The notes under the pieces: model-generated
Told to the model about the DNA's origin: nothing
The model's input: the letters and a program-made list of their open reading frames with translations, nothing else
Database searches by the model: none
Made by a program: the position numbers and the translations under genes
Shown here: piece by piece, positions 1-8,489 of the stretch
Layout of the letters: the number at the start of each line of letters is the position of its first letter
Numbering within the stretch: the stretch's first letter is position 1
Assembly: GCA_012730045.1 (NCBI GenBank)
Contig: JAAYBR010000153.1
Span: 1-54,207 of the forward strand
Source: Candidatus Hydrogenedentota bacterium
GTDB taxonomy: Bacteria; Hydrogenedentota; Hydrogenedentia; Hydrogenedentales; CAITNO01
Length of the DNA: 54,207 nt
Direction of reading: 5' to 3'

Positions 1-8
1 GGGCCGGA

Positions 9-86
9 AAAGTAGACGCGCCATCTTGGCGCGTTCTTGGGGTTTTCGTTGGCCCAAAGAACGCGCCAAGATGGCGCGTCTACTTT
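9..86. repeat. Perfect 30-bp inverted repeat
   Basis: Positions 9-38 and 57-86 are exact reverse complements separated by 18 nt. Each arm contains a smaller palindrome, GCGCCA-AGA-TGGCGC. Followed at about 117-136 by a degenerate copy of the GCGAAGCGA..CCATCTCG motif seen again near 19 kb. This looks like a dispersed intergenic repeat; it could also fold as a long hairpin in RNA. No gene is seen before 269. Confidence 0.8.
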
Positions 87-201
87 GCGGGCGTTCTCGC
101 CGACTTACTTCATTAGCAGCGAAGCGACGCCATCTCGTTCTCGGCATCGCCACGGTTCTCACAGCGCCTTCTCCGGCGATCCGGCCCGCGCCTTGGCGGT
201 T

Positions 202-229
202 TTGCAACACGTCGTGAACGTGCTACACT
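202..229 (+). promoter_or_regulatory. Sigma70-type promoter of the 269 gene
   Basis: TTGCAA (202-207) and TACACT (224-229) with a 16-bp spacer; TGC directly precedes the -10, as in several promoters of this window. It lies about 40 nt ahead of the GTG start at 269. Confidence 0.55.
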
Positions 230-268
230 GGAAACGAAATTCCCCGGAAGCATGAAGGAGGTTTTCCC

Positions 269-730
269 GTGGGCGACAAAGGGGTGTGGATCATTGCCGC
301 CGTGCTGGCGGCGGGCCTGGCCGCGCTCATCGCGCTGCGGGGGGTGCCGTCCGCCCCGGCGCCCCCCGCCGCGCCCGAAGCGGCGGCGCCTCCCGCGCCC
401 GAGGCCCCCGAGCCGCCCGAACCGCCCGCGCCCGCGCCCGTCACCGGTGAGATGGTGGATAAGCTGCTTTACGGCATGACCTATGAAAACGTCATGGAGC
501 GGTTCGGCCGCGAGTCGGACGAGACGGAGACGGAATACGAGCAGGGAACGCCGGGGTACACCTCTCCCTCCGTGACGGTGTGGCACCGGTGGGACAATCC
601 GGACGGGTCGGCCGCCCGGGTGGGGTTTGTGAACCAGAAACTGGAAAGAAAGGTCTTTGTGGACGCCGCGGGGGGCACCTCGGGCGGCACGGAGCCGGAA
701 CTGTGGAAAGACAAGGAGTTCAAGCTATGA
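269..730 (+). CDS. Small membrane-anchored protein with proline-rich linker
   Basis: No family recognised. The 153-residue protein starts with a single hydrophobic segment (about residues 6-24), consistent with a signal anchor. A low-complexity Pro/Ala/Glu linker follows (about 27-57), then a roughly 90-residue C-terminal domain containing GMTYENVMERFGRES, which resembles small SmpA/OmlA-like or DUF2845-like periplasmic folds in style only. The GTG start at 269 is chosen because AAGGAGG (255-261) sits 7 nt upstream. The stop overlaps the ATG of the next gene, so the two are probably co-translated. Likely periplasmic; role unknown. Confidence 0.7.
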   Translation: MGDKGVWIIAAVLAAGLAALIALRGVPSAPAPPAAPEAAAPPAPEAPEPPEPPAPAPVTGEMVDKLLYGMTYENVMERFGRESDETETEYEQGTPGYTSPSVTVWHRWDNPDGSAARVGFVNQKLERKVFVDAAGGTSGGTEPELWKDKEFKL

Positions 731-1572
731 AGAAAGCCGTGGCCCTCATCCTGCTGGCTTGTTTCGCGGGTGCCGTCGCCGCGCAGGAGGTCTCCCTCCG
801 GGTCATGTCGTTCAATGTCCGCTACGGCACCGCGCCGGACGGCGAGAACGCCTGGCCCAAGCGCAAGGACATCGTGGTGAACTGCGTGAAGCAGGCGGAC
901 GCGGACATCATCGGCCTCCAGGAGTGCCTGGAGTTCCAGGCGCGGCACATTGTGGCCGGGCTGCCGGAGTACCAGTGGGTCGGCGTGAGCCGCGACCCCA
1001 ACGGCAAGGGCGAGATGACGGCGGTGCTCTACCGCACGCGGAAACTTTCGCCGGTGCTGGTGCGGCATTTCTGGCTGAGCGAGCAGCCGGAGGTGCCGGG
1101 GTCCATTTCGTGGGACTCCAGCCTGACGCGCATGGCCACCCTCATCCGCTTCCAGCACCAGGAGACCGGGCGTTTCTTCACCTATGTTAACACGCACCTC
1201 GACCACAAGGGCGAGCAGGCGCGGGCGGAGGGCATCGGCGTCATCTGCCGGGAGCTGGAGAAGGAGGACCCGGCGCTGCCCGTGATATTGACCGGGGACT
1301 TCAACGCCAAGGCGGGCGCGAGCGCGCCCCATGCCCGGGCCATGGAAGCGGGCCTGCGCGATGCGTGGGTGGAGGCGCCGGAGAAGAAGGGGCCGCCCAT
1401 CACCTGGTCGGCCTTTGCCGCGCCCAAGGGGGGGGAGGAGAGCCGGATTGACTGGGTGCTCTTCCGGGGGAACGTTTCCGCCCGGTTCTGCGAGACGGTG
1501 CTGTACAACGAGGACGGGCGTTATCCCACGGACCACTTCCCGGTGCTGGCGGGCCTAACCCTGGCCCCCTGA
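727..1572 (+). CDS. Secreted endonuclease/exonuclease/phosphatase-family hydrolase
   Basis: A 281-residue protein with a Sec signal peptide (about 1-18, cut after AVAAQ) and the full EEP fold. Visible motifs in order are MSFNVRYG, IGLQE (metal-binding Glu), NTHLDH, GDFNA, RIDWVLF and a terminal TDHFPV (catalytic Asp-His). Family members hydrolyse phosphodiesters in nucleic acids, phospholipids or inositol phosphates, so the substrate cannot be set from sequence. ATG at 727 overlaps the upstream stop (ATGA). The end overlaps the convergent methyltransferase by 18 bp. Confidence 0.88.
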   Translation: MKKAVALILLACFAGAVAAQEVSLRVMSFNVRYGTAPDGENAWPKRKDIVVNCVKQADADIIGLQECLEFQARHIVAGLPEYQWVGVSRDPNGKGEMTAVLYRTRKLSPVLVRHFWLSEQPEVPGSISWDSSLTRMATLIRFQHQETGRFFTYVNTHLDHKGEQARAEGIGVICRELEKEDPALPVILTGDFNAKAGASAPHARAMEAGLRDAWVEAPEKKGPPITWSAFAAPKGGEESRIDWVLFRGNVSARFCETVLYNEDGRYPTDHFPVLAGLTLAP

Positions 1573-2379
1573 CCGGCCCGGCTTTCCAGGCGGCCGCCGC
1601 TTCCCCGGGAAGGGCGGCCGCTTCGCCTTTTCCGGGCGGGGCCCGGCGGACGCGCCCCGCGGGCGGGCGGCGGACGGCCTGGGCGGCGCGACGGCGGCCT
1701 CGGGCTTGCGCAGGATGAAGAGGTAGTTGAACCCGCGCAGGAAGAAATTCCCCTCCACCGCGGCGGTGTGCCAGTGGTTCAGGTCCAGCTTCTTGTTGCG
1801 GCGCACGACGGAAACGATGTCCACAGGCTCGAAGAGCCGGCACATCCGGTGGAACAGCTCGAAGCCGATGGGCATGAAGGGCTTCCCCTTCTCAAAGGAG
1901 TCGGAGACGTAGAGCGCCATGTGGCGGCCCGGCCGCAGGACGCGGTGGATTTCCGAGAGCACCCCCTCCATGGCCCGGTAATATTCCGGTCCGCCCGCGT
2001 GCAGCTTGCCGATGCAGGCGGGATCGTCGCCGTAGTCAATGTGCGTGGAGTAGGGCGGGTCCACGAAGACAAAAGCCGCCTTCCCGTCCTCCAGGGGCAG
2101 TTTTCGCGCGTCGCTGCGGAAGATGTCCGGCCGGGTCGGCTGGAGGTCGTAGCCCAGCGCGCGGCGGCCCAGATCGCGCGCCACGTCCAGCGTGGTGCCG
2201 CTGCCGGCCATGGGGTCCACCACGAGGTCCTTGGGCCTGGTATAGCGCTGAAGCAGGTTCCACAGGATGTAGGCCGGTGTCGCGCCCTGGTAATTCTTGT
2301 CCCCCTGGCGCTCGTTGCCGTACTGCTGTGAGGGAAAATCCCACAGCGTGGTGGTCATCAGTTCCGGTTTCGGGGCCAC
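1555..2379 (-). CDS. DNA methyltransferase (DPPY-type, probable orphan)
   Basis: A 274-residue SAM-dependent methyltransferase. SAM-binding motif I (DPMAGSGTT) precedes the catalytic DPPY motif by about 50 residues, as in DNA N6-adenine/N4-cytosine methylases. A short segment before motif I (GATPAYILWNLLQRYT) matches the usual lead-in of site-specific DNA methylases. The C-terminal 30 residues are a basic Pro/Ala/Gly tail. The GTG at 2379 is preferred because GGAGGAG lies 7 nt upstream; the internal ATG at 2358 is an alternative. No restriction endonuclease or specificity subunit is adjacent, so it is probably solitary. An RNA methylase role cannot be excluded. Confidence 0.8.
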   Translation of the reverse strand: MAPKPELMTTTLWDFPSQQYGNERQGDKNYQGATPAYILWNLLQRYTRPKDLVVDPMAGSGTTLDVARDLGRRALGYDLQPTRPDIFRSDARKLPLEDGKAAFVFVDPPYSTHIDYGDDPACIGKLHAGGPEYYRAMEGVLSEIHRVLRPGRHMALYVSDSFEKGKPFMPIGFELFHRMCRLFEPVDIVSVVRRNKKLDLNHWHTAAVEGNFFLRGFNYLFILRKPEAAVAPPRPSAARPRGASAGPRPEKAKRPPFPGKRRPPGKPGRSGGQG

Positions 2380-2412
2380 TCCGGCGCTCCTCCTCCGCAA
2401 GGGGGCTTTGGG

Positions 2413-3654
2413 TTAGGAATCCAGCGCCTTCTGCACCGCGTCCGTCAGGACCTTCTCAAAATCCGGCGGCATGCCCGGAAAGACCTCGGAGACCATCCCC
2501 TTCCGGTCAACGACCACGATGAACGGGATGCCCTGCACCCCGTAGAGGTTGCCCACCTTTGCGTCCTTGTCCATCGGCACCGGCATGTCCATCTTTCTGG
2601 ACTCCAGGAACTTGGTGACCGTCTCCGGGGGCTCCGCCTGGTTGATGGCGTAGAGTTTCACCCCCTTGTCCGCGTGGGCGTGCACCACTTTTTCAATGAC
2701 CGGCATGGCCTGGCGGCAGGGGCCGCACCAGGTGGCCCAGAAGTCCAGCACCACGACCTTGCCCTTTTCGGCGGAAAGGGTCATCTCGCCGCCCTTGAGC
2801 AGCGGCAGGGTGAAGTCCGGCGCGGGGCTCCCCGTCTTCAGGGACGATTCCCGCCCGGTGCCGGGTTCGGGCTCCTTGCGGTCTTGAACCTTCACCCCCT
2901 CGGGGGCCGTGAAGACAAACTGCTCGTCCTTGAGTTCGGGATTAATGCGCCAGTTCGAAAACTGGAACACCACCTCGGCGGTGATCTTGCTTCCCCCGTG
3001 CGCCGAGGCGGAGACGCCCTTGGAAAGGTCCGCATTGAGCTGGACAAGCCGGCGCGTCTCCCCCGGCGCAAGCCAGGCGATGACATCAAAGCCCTCGTAG
3101 GCAAGCGCGATGCCGTCGCAGGCGAGGCCGCCGATCTCGCGCGTGCCGGCATGGGTCACGGACTGGGCGTCGTTCACCAGCGCCGCGTTCCCGTGGAGAT
3201 AATCAGCCAGCCACATGCCCGGCGCCTTGAGCAGGCCGCCCAGGGCGGCGCTAACCAGAACATCCCTGGGCACTTCCTGCTCCAGCCGGTCCGCGCGCTT
3301 CTCCGCAGGCAGGTACACATTGTGCACCTTCCCGTTGCTGATGATCCGCACCTCGCCGTTGCCCCCCTTCTGAGACAACCGCTGATACAGGTCGGTCGTG
3401 CCGCGAAGCAGCATTTCCCCCGAGAACTCCTCCTCATTCACCTCGTCTCCTCCGTCAGAAGCCTTTACCACCCGGGTGCTTGCGGAGAAATCCACCCCCA
3501 GGGAGGAAAACGCGGCGGTATCCCGCATGGCCTTTTCCAGCAGGGCCTTTGCGTTCTCATCCCCCTCCTGCGCCAACGCCGGCAACGCTGCGGCGCACGC
3601 CGTCGCAATCAACAACTTCACGAAACACACCATCCGTTTCTTCAGCAGGTCCAT
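2413..3654 (-). CDS. Secreted TlpA-like thioredoxin fused to DUF2092-like lipid-carrier-type domain
   Basis: A 413-residue periplasmic protein. Residues 1 to about 27 form a Sec signal peptide ending LPALAQ. The middle (about 30-250) resembles DUF2092/LolA-like periplasmic domains. The C-terminal 140 residues are a TlpA/ResA-type thioredoxin with the redox motif WCGPC in VVVLDFWATWCGPC and a cis-Pro segment GIPFIVVVD. Family members reduce periplasmic disulphides or support cytochrome maturation. ATG 3654 is chosen because AGGAGG lies 10 nt upstream and the signal peptide begins there; the longer upstream frame lacks such support. The two-domain fusion is recurrent in Planctomycetes-like genomes as far as I recall. 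Confidence 0.85.
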   Translation of the reverse strand: MDLLKKRMVCFVKLLIATACAAALPALAQEGDENAKALLEKAMRDTAAFSSLGVDFSASTRVVKASDGGDEVNEEEFSGEMLLRGTTDLYQRLSQKGGNGEVRIISNGKVHNVYLPAEKRADRLEQEVPRDVLVSAALGGLLKAPGMWLADYLHGNAALVNDAQSVTHAGTREIGGLACDGIALAYEGFDVIAWLAPGETRRLVQLNADLSKGVSASAHGGSKITAEVVFQFSNWRINPELKDEQFVFTAPEGVKVQDRKEPEPGTGRESSLKTGSPAPDFTLPLLKGGEMTLSAEKGKVVVLDFWATWCGPCRQAMPVIEKVVHAHADKGVKLYAINQAEPPETVTKFLESRKMDMPVPMDKDAKVGNLYGVQGIPFIVVVDRKGMVSEVFPGMPPDFEKVLTDAVQKALDS

Positions 3655-4013
3655 TCTGGAAAAGCCTCCTGTTGGCGCCGTCCCGCCCTTCTGTCCGCCT
3701 CTGAAACACTTAGTGCCAGCGGTCCATTTCAGGCAAACACCGTACGGCTTCGCATTCTTATACCATATCTTGCCTTGCCCGCACCGTCTTCTTTTCGGGG
3801 AGGTTTCCGGCACTTCTTCCCCCCGCTCTCCTCCCCTTCCCGCATTCTTCCCCCTGTTTTTCCCGGTTTGTCAAGAAATAACTTTCCCTTTTTGGGCCGA
3901 AAATGACCGTTTTTGTCGTTGAACACTGGCTTGGAACGTGCTAAAATGGAATTGACTTCAGGGTGGCATGGAGGGTTCGTGACCCTCATAACCGAGAGAG
4001 AAAAGGCTCCATC
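3655..4013. other. Divergent intergenic region upstream of the pilus operon
   Basis: About 359 bp between divergent genes. It contains the strong plus-strand promoter at 3919-3947 and, on the minus strand, only a weak TATAAG-like -10 (3757-3762). The middle is pyrimidine-rich and comparatively AT-rich. No ORF with coding character is seen. Confidence 0.6.
3919..3947 (+). promoter_or_regulatory. Sigma70-type promoter of the pilus operon
   Basis: TTGAAC (3919-3924), 17-bp spacer, TAAAAT (3942-3947), with TGC just before the -10. The leader to ATG 4014 is about 60 nt. One of the best promoter matches in the window. Confidence 0.72.
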
Positions 4014-6680
4014 ATGGCGATGATGCGTCCTGCATCCGGTCCGTCCAAGGGAAAAGGACAGAAGCGCCTGGGCTCTCTTCTCGTGGAGGAGGGCGTCGCC
4101 ACCCAGCAACAACTGGAAAGCGCCCTGGCCGTGCAGGAGGAGAAGGGCGGGTACTTGGGCGCCATCCTGGTGGAGCTCGGTCATCTGACCCAGGACCGCC
4201 TGACAGAGTTTCTTTCCAAACAGTGCCAGATTCCGCACGTCAGCCTGATTGGCTACGAGATCAACGAGCAGTTCACCAAGCTGGTGCCGGAGGAGATTTG
4301 TCTCCGCCTGAACGTGCTGCCGATAGACAAGCTGGCGCGCATCCTCACGGTGGCCATGGTGAACCCTCTGGACGCCGAGGCGCTGGAGGAGGTGCAGAAG
4401 CACTGCCCGGACCTGCGCATCAAGCCCATCCTCTGCTCTTGGGACCATTTCAGAATTGTCACGGAGCGGCTTTTTGGGAAGGCCCCCGTGCCGCGCTCCG
4501 CGGAATACTCCATTCTGACCCGCGAGCACTCCCCCGCCAAACCCAAAACACCCGAAGAGCGGGCGGCCAGGCAAAAGGCCAGGGACACCGCCCCGGGCAT
4601 GCTGGACGACGAGGATGAGGACATGCAGCCGGCCCCGTCCCGCCCGCCAACGCGCGGGCTGGGAGCCGGCCTGCAGACCATCTCCGCCGACAGTGCCCGG
4701 CAAATCGGGGCCGCCCTCAGCGAGGGCCTGCAGGAAAACCTGGCCGATCTTCTTCTGGCCATGCGCGAGAACCGGGCCGCGTCCCCCGCCGCCGACAACG
4801 GCGCGGCGGCCCTTGCCGAACTGACCACCGCCCTTCGGGACTCCATGGAAAGTTCCATCCAGTCGCTGGCGGGGGAACTCCGCACGAGCCTGGACGGGTT
4901 GAAGGAAAGCTGGCCCCAGGCCCCCGCCGGGGACGGGGATGACCGGCTGGCGGCCATGCTCCGGGAGCAGCTCGGCGCCGCGGTTGCAGAGGCCATGCAG
5001 CCCCTGACGGCGCAGCTGGCCGGGGTGGCCGCGGAGATTCGCAAAGGGACCGAACAGGAGCCGGCGGCCCCGCCGGATTTCGCGGCCCTGGCGCAGGGCA
5101 TCCAGGACGGCGTGGGCGCCGCGGTGGGCGGAGCCCTCACGTCGGTCAGCGCGGAGCTGCGCTCCCTGAACGAGCTCCAGCAGCGCGCCCCCGACGGCCC
5201 CTCCCCTTCGGAATGGGCCGACGCCGCAAGCCAGAGCGTGGGGGCGGTGGTCCGGGACGCCCTGGAGCAGCTGGGCGAAAGCCTCCGCAAGACGCTCGAG
5301 GGGCAGGCGGAAACAAGGACCCAGTCGGAGCAGGAATTCTCCCTGTTGGCGCAGGCCCTCCAGGAGGGCGTGGCCCACGCCGTGGAGGAGTCCATGGCCG
5401 GCATGACCGTCCAGCTGAAGTCCGCCCTCGCGCGCACCGAGTCCGCCGACGCGGAAAGCCGCAATGAGGCGGCCACCGCCCTGGCGGAACGGCTGGCGGA
5501 GGCGGTGAACCGGGGGCTGGCGGAGCTTCGGGACGCCCAAAAGGGGCAGGAGTCGGAGCTGGCCCGCGTCGCGGAGACGGCCCTGTCGGCCATCGCCGGG
5601 GAAAGCCGGAACGCCCTCACGGCGCAGCAGGAGGAGCTGGCCCGCATCGCGCAGACGACGCTTCAGTCCATCCGCGAGGCCCGGGAAAGCCAGGAGAGCC
5701 AGCAGTCGCAGCTGGCGAAGATCGCCGAGGCGGCCACGCAGTCCGTCAAGCAGACCACCGAGCTGATCGAGTCGCACCTGGTGGCGGAGAACAACCGCCG
5801 CGACCTCATGCGCCGGCGCAAGAACCGGCACGCCTCCGTGGCCCCGTTCGGCCTGGCGCCGGACGCGGACCCGGACGAGGCGACGCGGGTGGACGAGTCG
5901 GACGGCCGCATCATGGACGCGCTGGACTCGGAAATCCCCCTGGAGTCGCTCACCTTTGAAAACTATTTCCCGGGCAAGGTCAACGCCTTCACCTTCAAGG
6001 TGGCGCAGGCCGTGGCCGCCGGGCCCGGGGGCGAGTACAACCCCCTCTTCCTGTACGGGACCGTCGGGTGCGGCAAGACCCACCTCATCAGCGCCATCGG
6101 CAACACCATCCTGACGGGCGGCGGCAAGAAGGCCAAGACCCCCGCGCCGCGCGTGGGGTATGTCTCGGCGAGCCACTTCGCCCGCCGGATGGCGGAGGCG
6201 GTGGCGGAGGGCGCGCTGGACGCCTTCCGCGAGAACTACTGCCACTGGGACGTGCTCATCCTGGACGACATCCAGTTCCTCGGGGGCCGGGTGGAGGCGC
6301 AGGAGGAGTTTTTCCACATCTTCAACGCCCTCCACCAGCAGGGGCGCCAGATCATCATCGCGGCGGACAAGGCGCCCGACCGCCTCGGCCTGCTGGAGCA
6401 GCGCCTGGTTTCCCGCTTCGCCAGCGGCATCGTGGCGGAGCTCAAGCCGCCCGAGTGGGAAACCCGCATGCAGATACTCAAGCACCAGATGGCGGGGGCG
6501 GGGGTGCCGGTTCCCGAGGAAATCCTCTCCCTCATCGCGATGCGCGTGCCGGGCGACGTGCGCAAGATGATCGGCGCGCTGCGGAAAATCACGGCGTTTG
6601 CCAGGCTGATCGGAAAGGACATCAGCGTGGAGATGGCCCAGGAAATCCTGAGCCATCTCGGCGCAGAGGAGGCCGCATGA
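4014..6680 (+). CDS. MshEN-domain / helical-repeat / DnaA-type AAA+ ATPase fusion
   Basis: An 888-residue protein of three parts. Residues about 15-155 are an MshEN (GspE/PilB N-terminal) domain with two tandem 24-residue c-di-GMP motifs: RLG...L..G...L...L..Q, a 5-residue spacer, then YLG...L..G...L...L..Q. Residues about 200-620 are Ala/Glu/Gln-rich, made of repeated 30-40-residue helical units and probably coiled coil. From residue 646 a DnaA-like ATPase follows, opening LTFENYFPG, with Walker A GTVGCGKT, Walker B VLILDDIQFL, arginine-finger box RLVSRF and sensor-2 PGDVRKMIGAL. DnaA domain IV (DNA-binding helix-turn-helix) is absent, so it is unlikely to be a replication initiator. It heads the pilB-pilT-pilS-pilR run, so a pilus-motor regulator or assembly ATPase is inferred. 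ATG 4014 is preferred over the GTG at 3963; ATG 4020 is also possible. Confidence 0.85.
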   Translation: MAMMRPASGPSKGKGQKRLGSLLVEEGVATQQQLESALAVQEEKGGYLGAILVELGHLTQDRLTEFLSKQCQIPHVSLIGYEINEQFTKLVPEEICLRLNVLPIDKLARILTVAMVNPLDAEALEEVQKHCPDLRIKPILCSWDHFRIVTERLFGKAPVPRSAEYSILTREHSPAKPKTPEERAARQKARDTAPGMLDDEDEDMQPAPSRPPTRGLGAGLQTISADSARQIGAALSEGLQENLADLLLAMRENRAASPAADNGAAALAELTTALRDSMESSIQSLAGELRTSLDGLKESWPQAPAGDGDDRLAAMLREQLGAAVAEAMQPLTAQLAGVAAEIRKGTEQEPAAPPDFAALAQGIQDGVGAAVGGALTSVSAELRSLNELQQRAPDGPSPSEWADAASQSVGAVVRDALEQLGESLRKTLEGQAETRTQSEQEFSLLAQALQEGVAHAVEESMAGMTVQLKSALARTESADAESRNEAATALAERLAEAVNRGLAELRDAQKGQESELARVAETALSAIAGESRNALTAQQEELARIAQTTLQSIREARESQESQQSQLAKIAEAATQSVKQTTELIESHLVAENNRRDLMRRRKNRHASVAPFGLAPDADPDEATRVDESDGRIMDALDSEIPLESLTFENYFPGKVNAFTFKVAQAVAAGPGGEYNPLFLYGTVGCGKTHLISAIGNTILTGGGKKAKTPAPRVGYVSASHFARRMAEAVAEGALDAFRENYCHWDVLILDDIQFLGGRVEAQEEFFHIFNALHQQGRQIIIAADKAPDRLGLLEQRLVSRFASGIVAELKPPEWETRMQILKHQMAGAGVPVPEEILSLIAMRVPGDVRKMIGALRKITAFARLIGKDISVEMAQEILSHLGAEEAA

Positions 6681-6714
6681 GCGCCCCCGGGCGCCGCGGA
6701 GGACGGGTGAACCC

Positions 6715-8439
6715 ATGAAAGTGCAGAAGAAGAAACTCGAGGACATGCTGCTCTCCGAGCACCTTGTCACCAGCGACCAGATCCGGGAGTGCCTGCAGCT
6801 CCACCGCACCACCGGGCACAGCCTGCCCCAGCTCCTGGTGGAAAAGGGCTACCTCAGCGAGGAAAACCTCGTCGTCACCATCAGCGAGCACCTGGGCATC
6901 CCCCACATCCGCGTCGCCAACTACAACATCCCCAAGGAGGTGCTCAGCCAGGTGCCCGAGGCCCTGGCCCGGCAGTACATGATGCTGCCCGTGTCGCTCA
7001 CCGGGGAGGTGCTGACGCTGGCCATGGCCGACCCCCTCAACATCATGGCCGTGGACGACCTGCGGATGATCTCAAACTACGAGATCGAGCCGGTCGTGGC
7101 GATGATGTGCGAGCTGCGCGAGGCCATAGACCGCCACTACGGCGGCGGCAAGGCCGACAAGATATTCAAGACGCTGACGGCGGCCCAGGCGGAGCGGGAC
7201 GAGGAGCTTGACGGGGTCCAGGAGATCACGGAGGAGGTGGAGGACGTCTCCAACATGGAGGCGGGGGCGGACGACGAGCCGGTGCGCAACATGACGCGCT
7301 TCATCATGTTCAACGCCCTCGAGCGCGGCGCGAGCGACGTGCACCTCGAGCTGTTCGAGAAGCTGGTGCGCGTGCGCTACCGCGTGGACGGGTCGCTGGA
7401 GGAGGGCAAGGCCCCCCCGAGGACCATGCATCCAAACATCGTGGCCCGGCTCAAGATCCTCTCCGGATGCCGGATTGACGAGCGCCGCCTCCCGCAGGAC
7501 GGCCGGTGCCGCATGCGCTACAAGGGGCGCGACATTGACTTCCGCGTGGCGTTCCTCCCCTGCAAATACGGCGAGAAGGTGGTGCTGCGCGTCCTGGACC
7601 AGACCACCCTGACCCTGGACCTGGACAAGCTGGGCTTTGAGCCGCAGCCCACCGAGGCCTTCCACCACGCCCTCGGCATGCCCCACGGCATGATCCTGAT
7701 GACGGGCCCCACCGGCAGCGGCAAGACCACCACCCTCTACAGCGCCCTGCACAAGCTGAACACGGTGGACACCAACATCGTCACGGTTGAGGACCCCATC
7801 GAGTACGAGCTCTTCGGCGTGAACCAGGTGCAGGTCAAGCAGCAGATCGGCTTCACCTTCGCCGAGGCCCTGCGCCAGATCCTGCGCCAGGACCCCGACA
7901 TCGTCATGGTCGGCGAGATCCGCGACGGCGAAACGGCCGACGTGGCGGTGAAGGCCGCCCTCACGGGCCACCTGGTCCTGAGCACCCTGCACACCAACGA
8001 CGCGGCGGGCGTGTTCCCCCGCCTGGTTGACATGGGGGTGGAGCCCTTCCTCGTGCAGTCCTCCGTGGCGCTGGCCGCGGCGCAGCGGCTGCTGAAACGG
8101 GTCTGCCCCGAGTGCAAGGAGGCGATCACCGTGCCTGCGGACGCGCTCGAGCGCTTCCAGTACCAGCCTTTCGACTACATCCCCAACCCGCAGTTTGTGC
8201 GGGGGCGTGGCTGCCCAAAGTGCAAGGACACGGGGTACAAGGGCCGGGTCGCCGTGATCGAGGCCATGCTTAACTGGCCGGAGGTGCAGCCGCTGGTGCT
8301 CAAGCGCGCCTCGTCCCAGGACATCAAGCGGACGGCCATCCAGTGCGGGATGAGGACCCTGCGCCAGAACTCCCTTTCCAAGGCGGCCCAGGGCCTGACC
8401 ACGCTTGAACAGGTGCACGAGCACACCATTGCCGACTGA
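6715..8439 (+). CDS. pilB: Type IV pilus extension ATPase PilB
   Basis: A 574-residue GspE/PilB-family hexameric ATPase that powers pilin polymerisation at the cytoplasmic face of the inner membrane. It has an N-terminal MshEN-like domain (about 1-145), an N2 domain with ASDVHLE, Walker A GPTGSGKTTT, an Asp box around VEDPIEYEL, Walker B DPDIVMVGEIRD, a His box TGHLVLSTLHTNDAA, and a C-terminal tetracysteine zinc site CPEC...CPKC. The N-terminal c-di-GMP motif is eroded: KLE replaces RLG, and His replaces both Gly and Gln. It follows the DnaA-type fusion by 34 bp and precedes pilT. A type II secretion GspE is the alternative, but pilT next door favours PilB. Confidence 0.93.
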   Translation: MKVQKKKLEDMLLSEHLVTSDQIRECLQLHRTTGHSLPQLLVEKGYLSEENLVVTISEHLGIPHIRVANYNIPKEVLSQVPEALARQYMMLPVSLTGEVLTLAMADPLNIMAVDDLRMISNYEIEPVVAMMCELREAIDRHYGGGKADKIFKTLTAAQAERDEELDGVQEITEEVEDVSNMEAGADDEPVRNMTRFIMFNALERGASDVHLELFEKLVRVRYRVDGSLEEGKAPPRTMHPNIVARLKILSGCRIDERRLPQDGRCRMRYKGRDIDFRVAFLPCKYGEKVVLRVLDQTTLTLDLDKLGFEPQPTEAFHHALGMPHGMILMTGPTGSGKTTTLYSALHKLNTVDTNIVTVEDPIEYELFGVNQVQVKQQIGFTFAEALRQILRQDPDIVMVGEIRDGETADVAVKAALTGHLVLSTLHTNDAAGVFPRLVDMGVEPFLVQSSVALAAAQRLLKRVCPECKEAITVPADALERFQYQPFDYIPNPQFVRGRGCPKCKDTGYKGRVAVIEAMLNWPEVQPLVLKRASSQDIKRTAIQCGMRTLRQNSLSKAAQGLTTLEQVHEHTIAD

Positions 8440-8489
8440 CCCCCCCCCGGCGGTGACCGCGCGGGAGAACGCAAGAGAAGGGAGCCCCG

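Noticed and set aside
1400-1843. A 147-residue ORF overlapping the EEP and methyltransferase ends
   Set aside because: Antisense shadow of two genes with clear motifs.
4014-6680. A replication origin (oriC) and true dnaA
   Set aside because: The protein lacks the DNA-binding domain IV, carries an MshEN domain, and I saw no cluster of DnaA boxes nearby.
3729-6812. A 1027-residue minus-strand open frame opposite the DnaA-type fusion
   Set aside because: It is antisense to a gene with clear MshEN and DnaA-like motifs, contains low-complexity residues and has no ribosome site; GC-rich DNA keeps such frames open.
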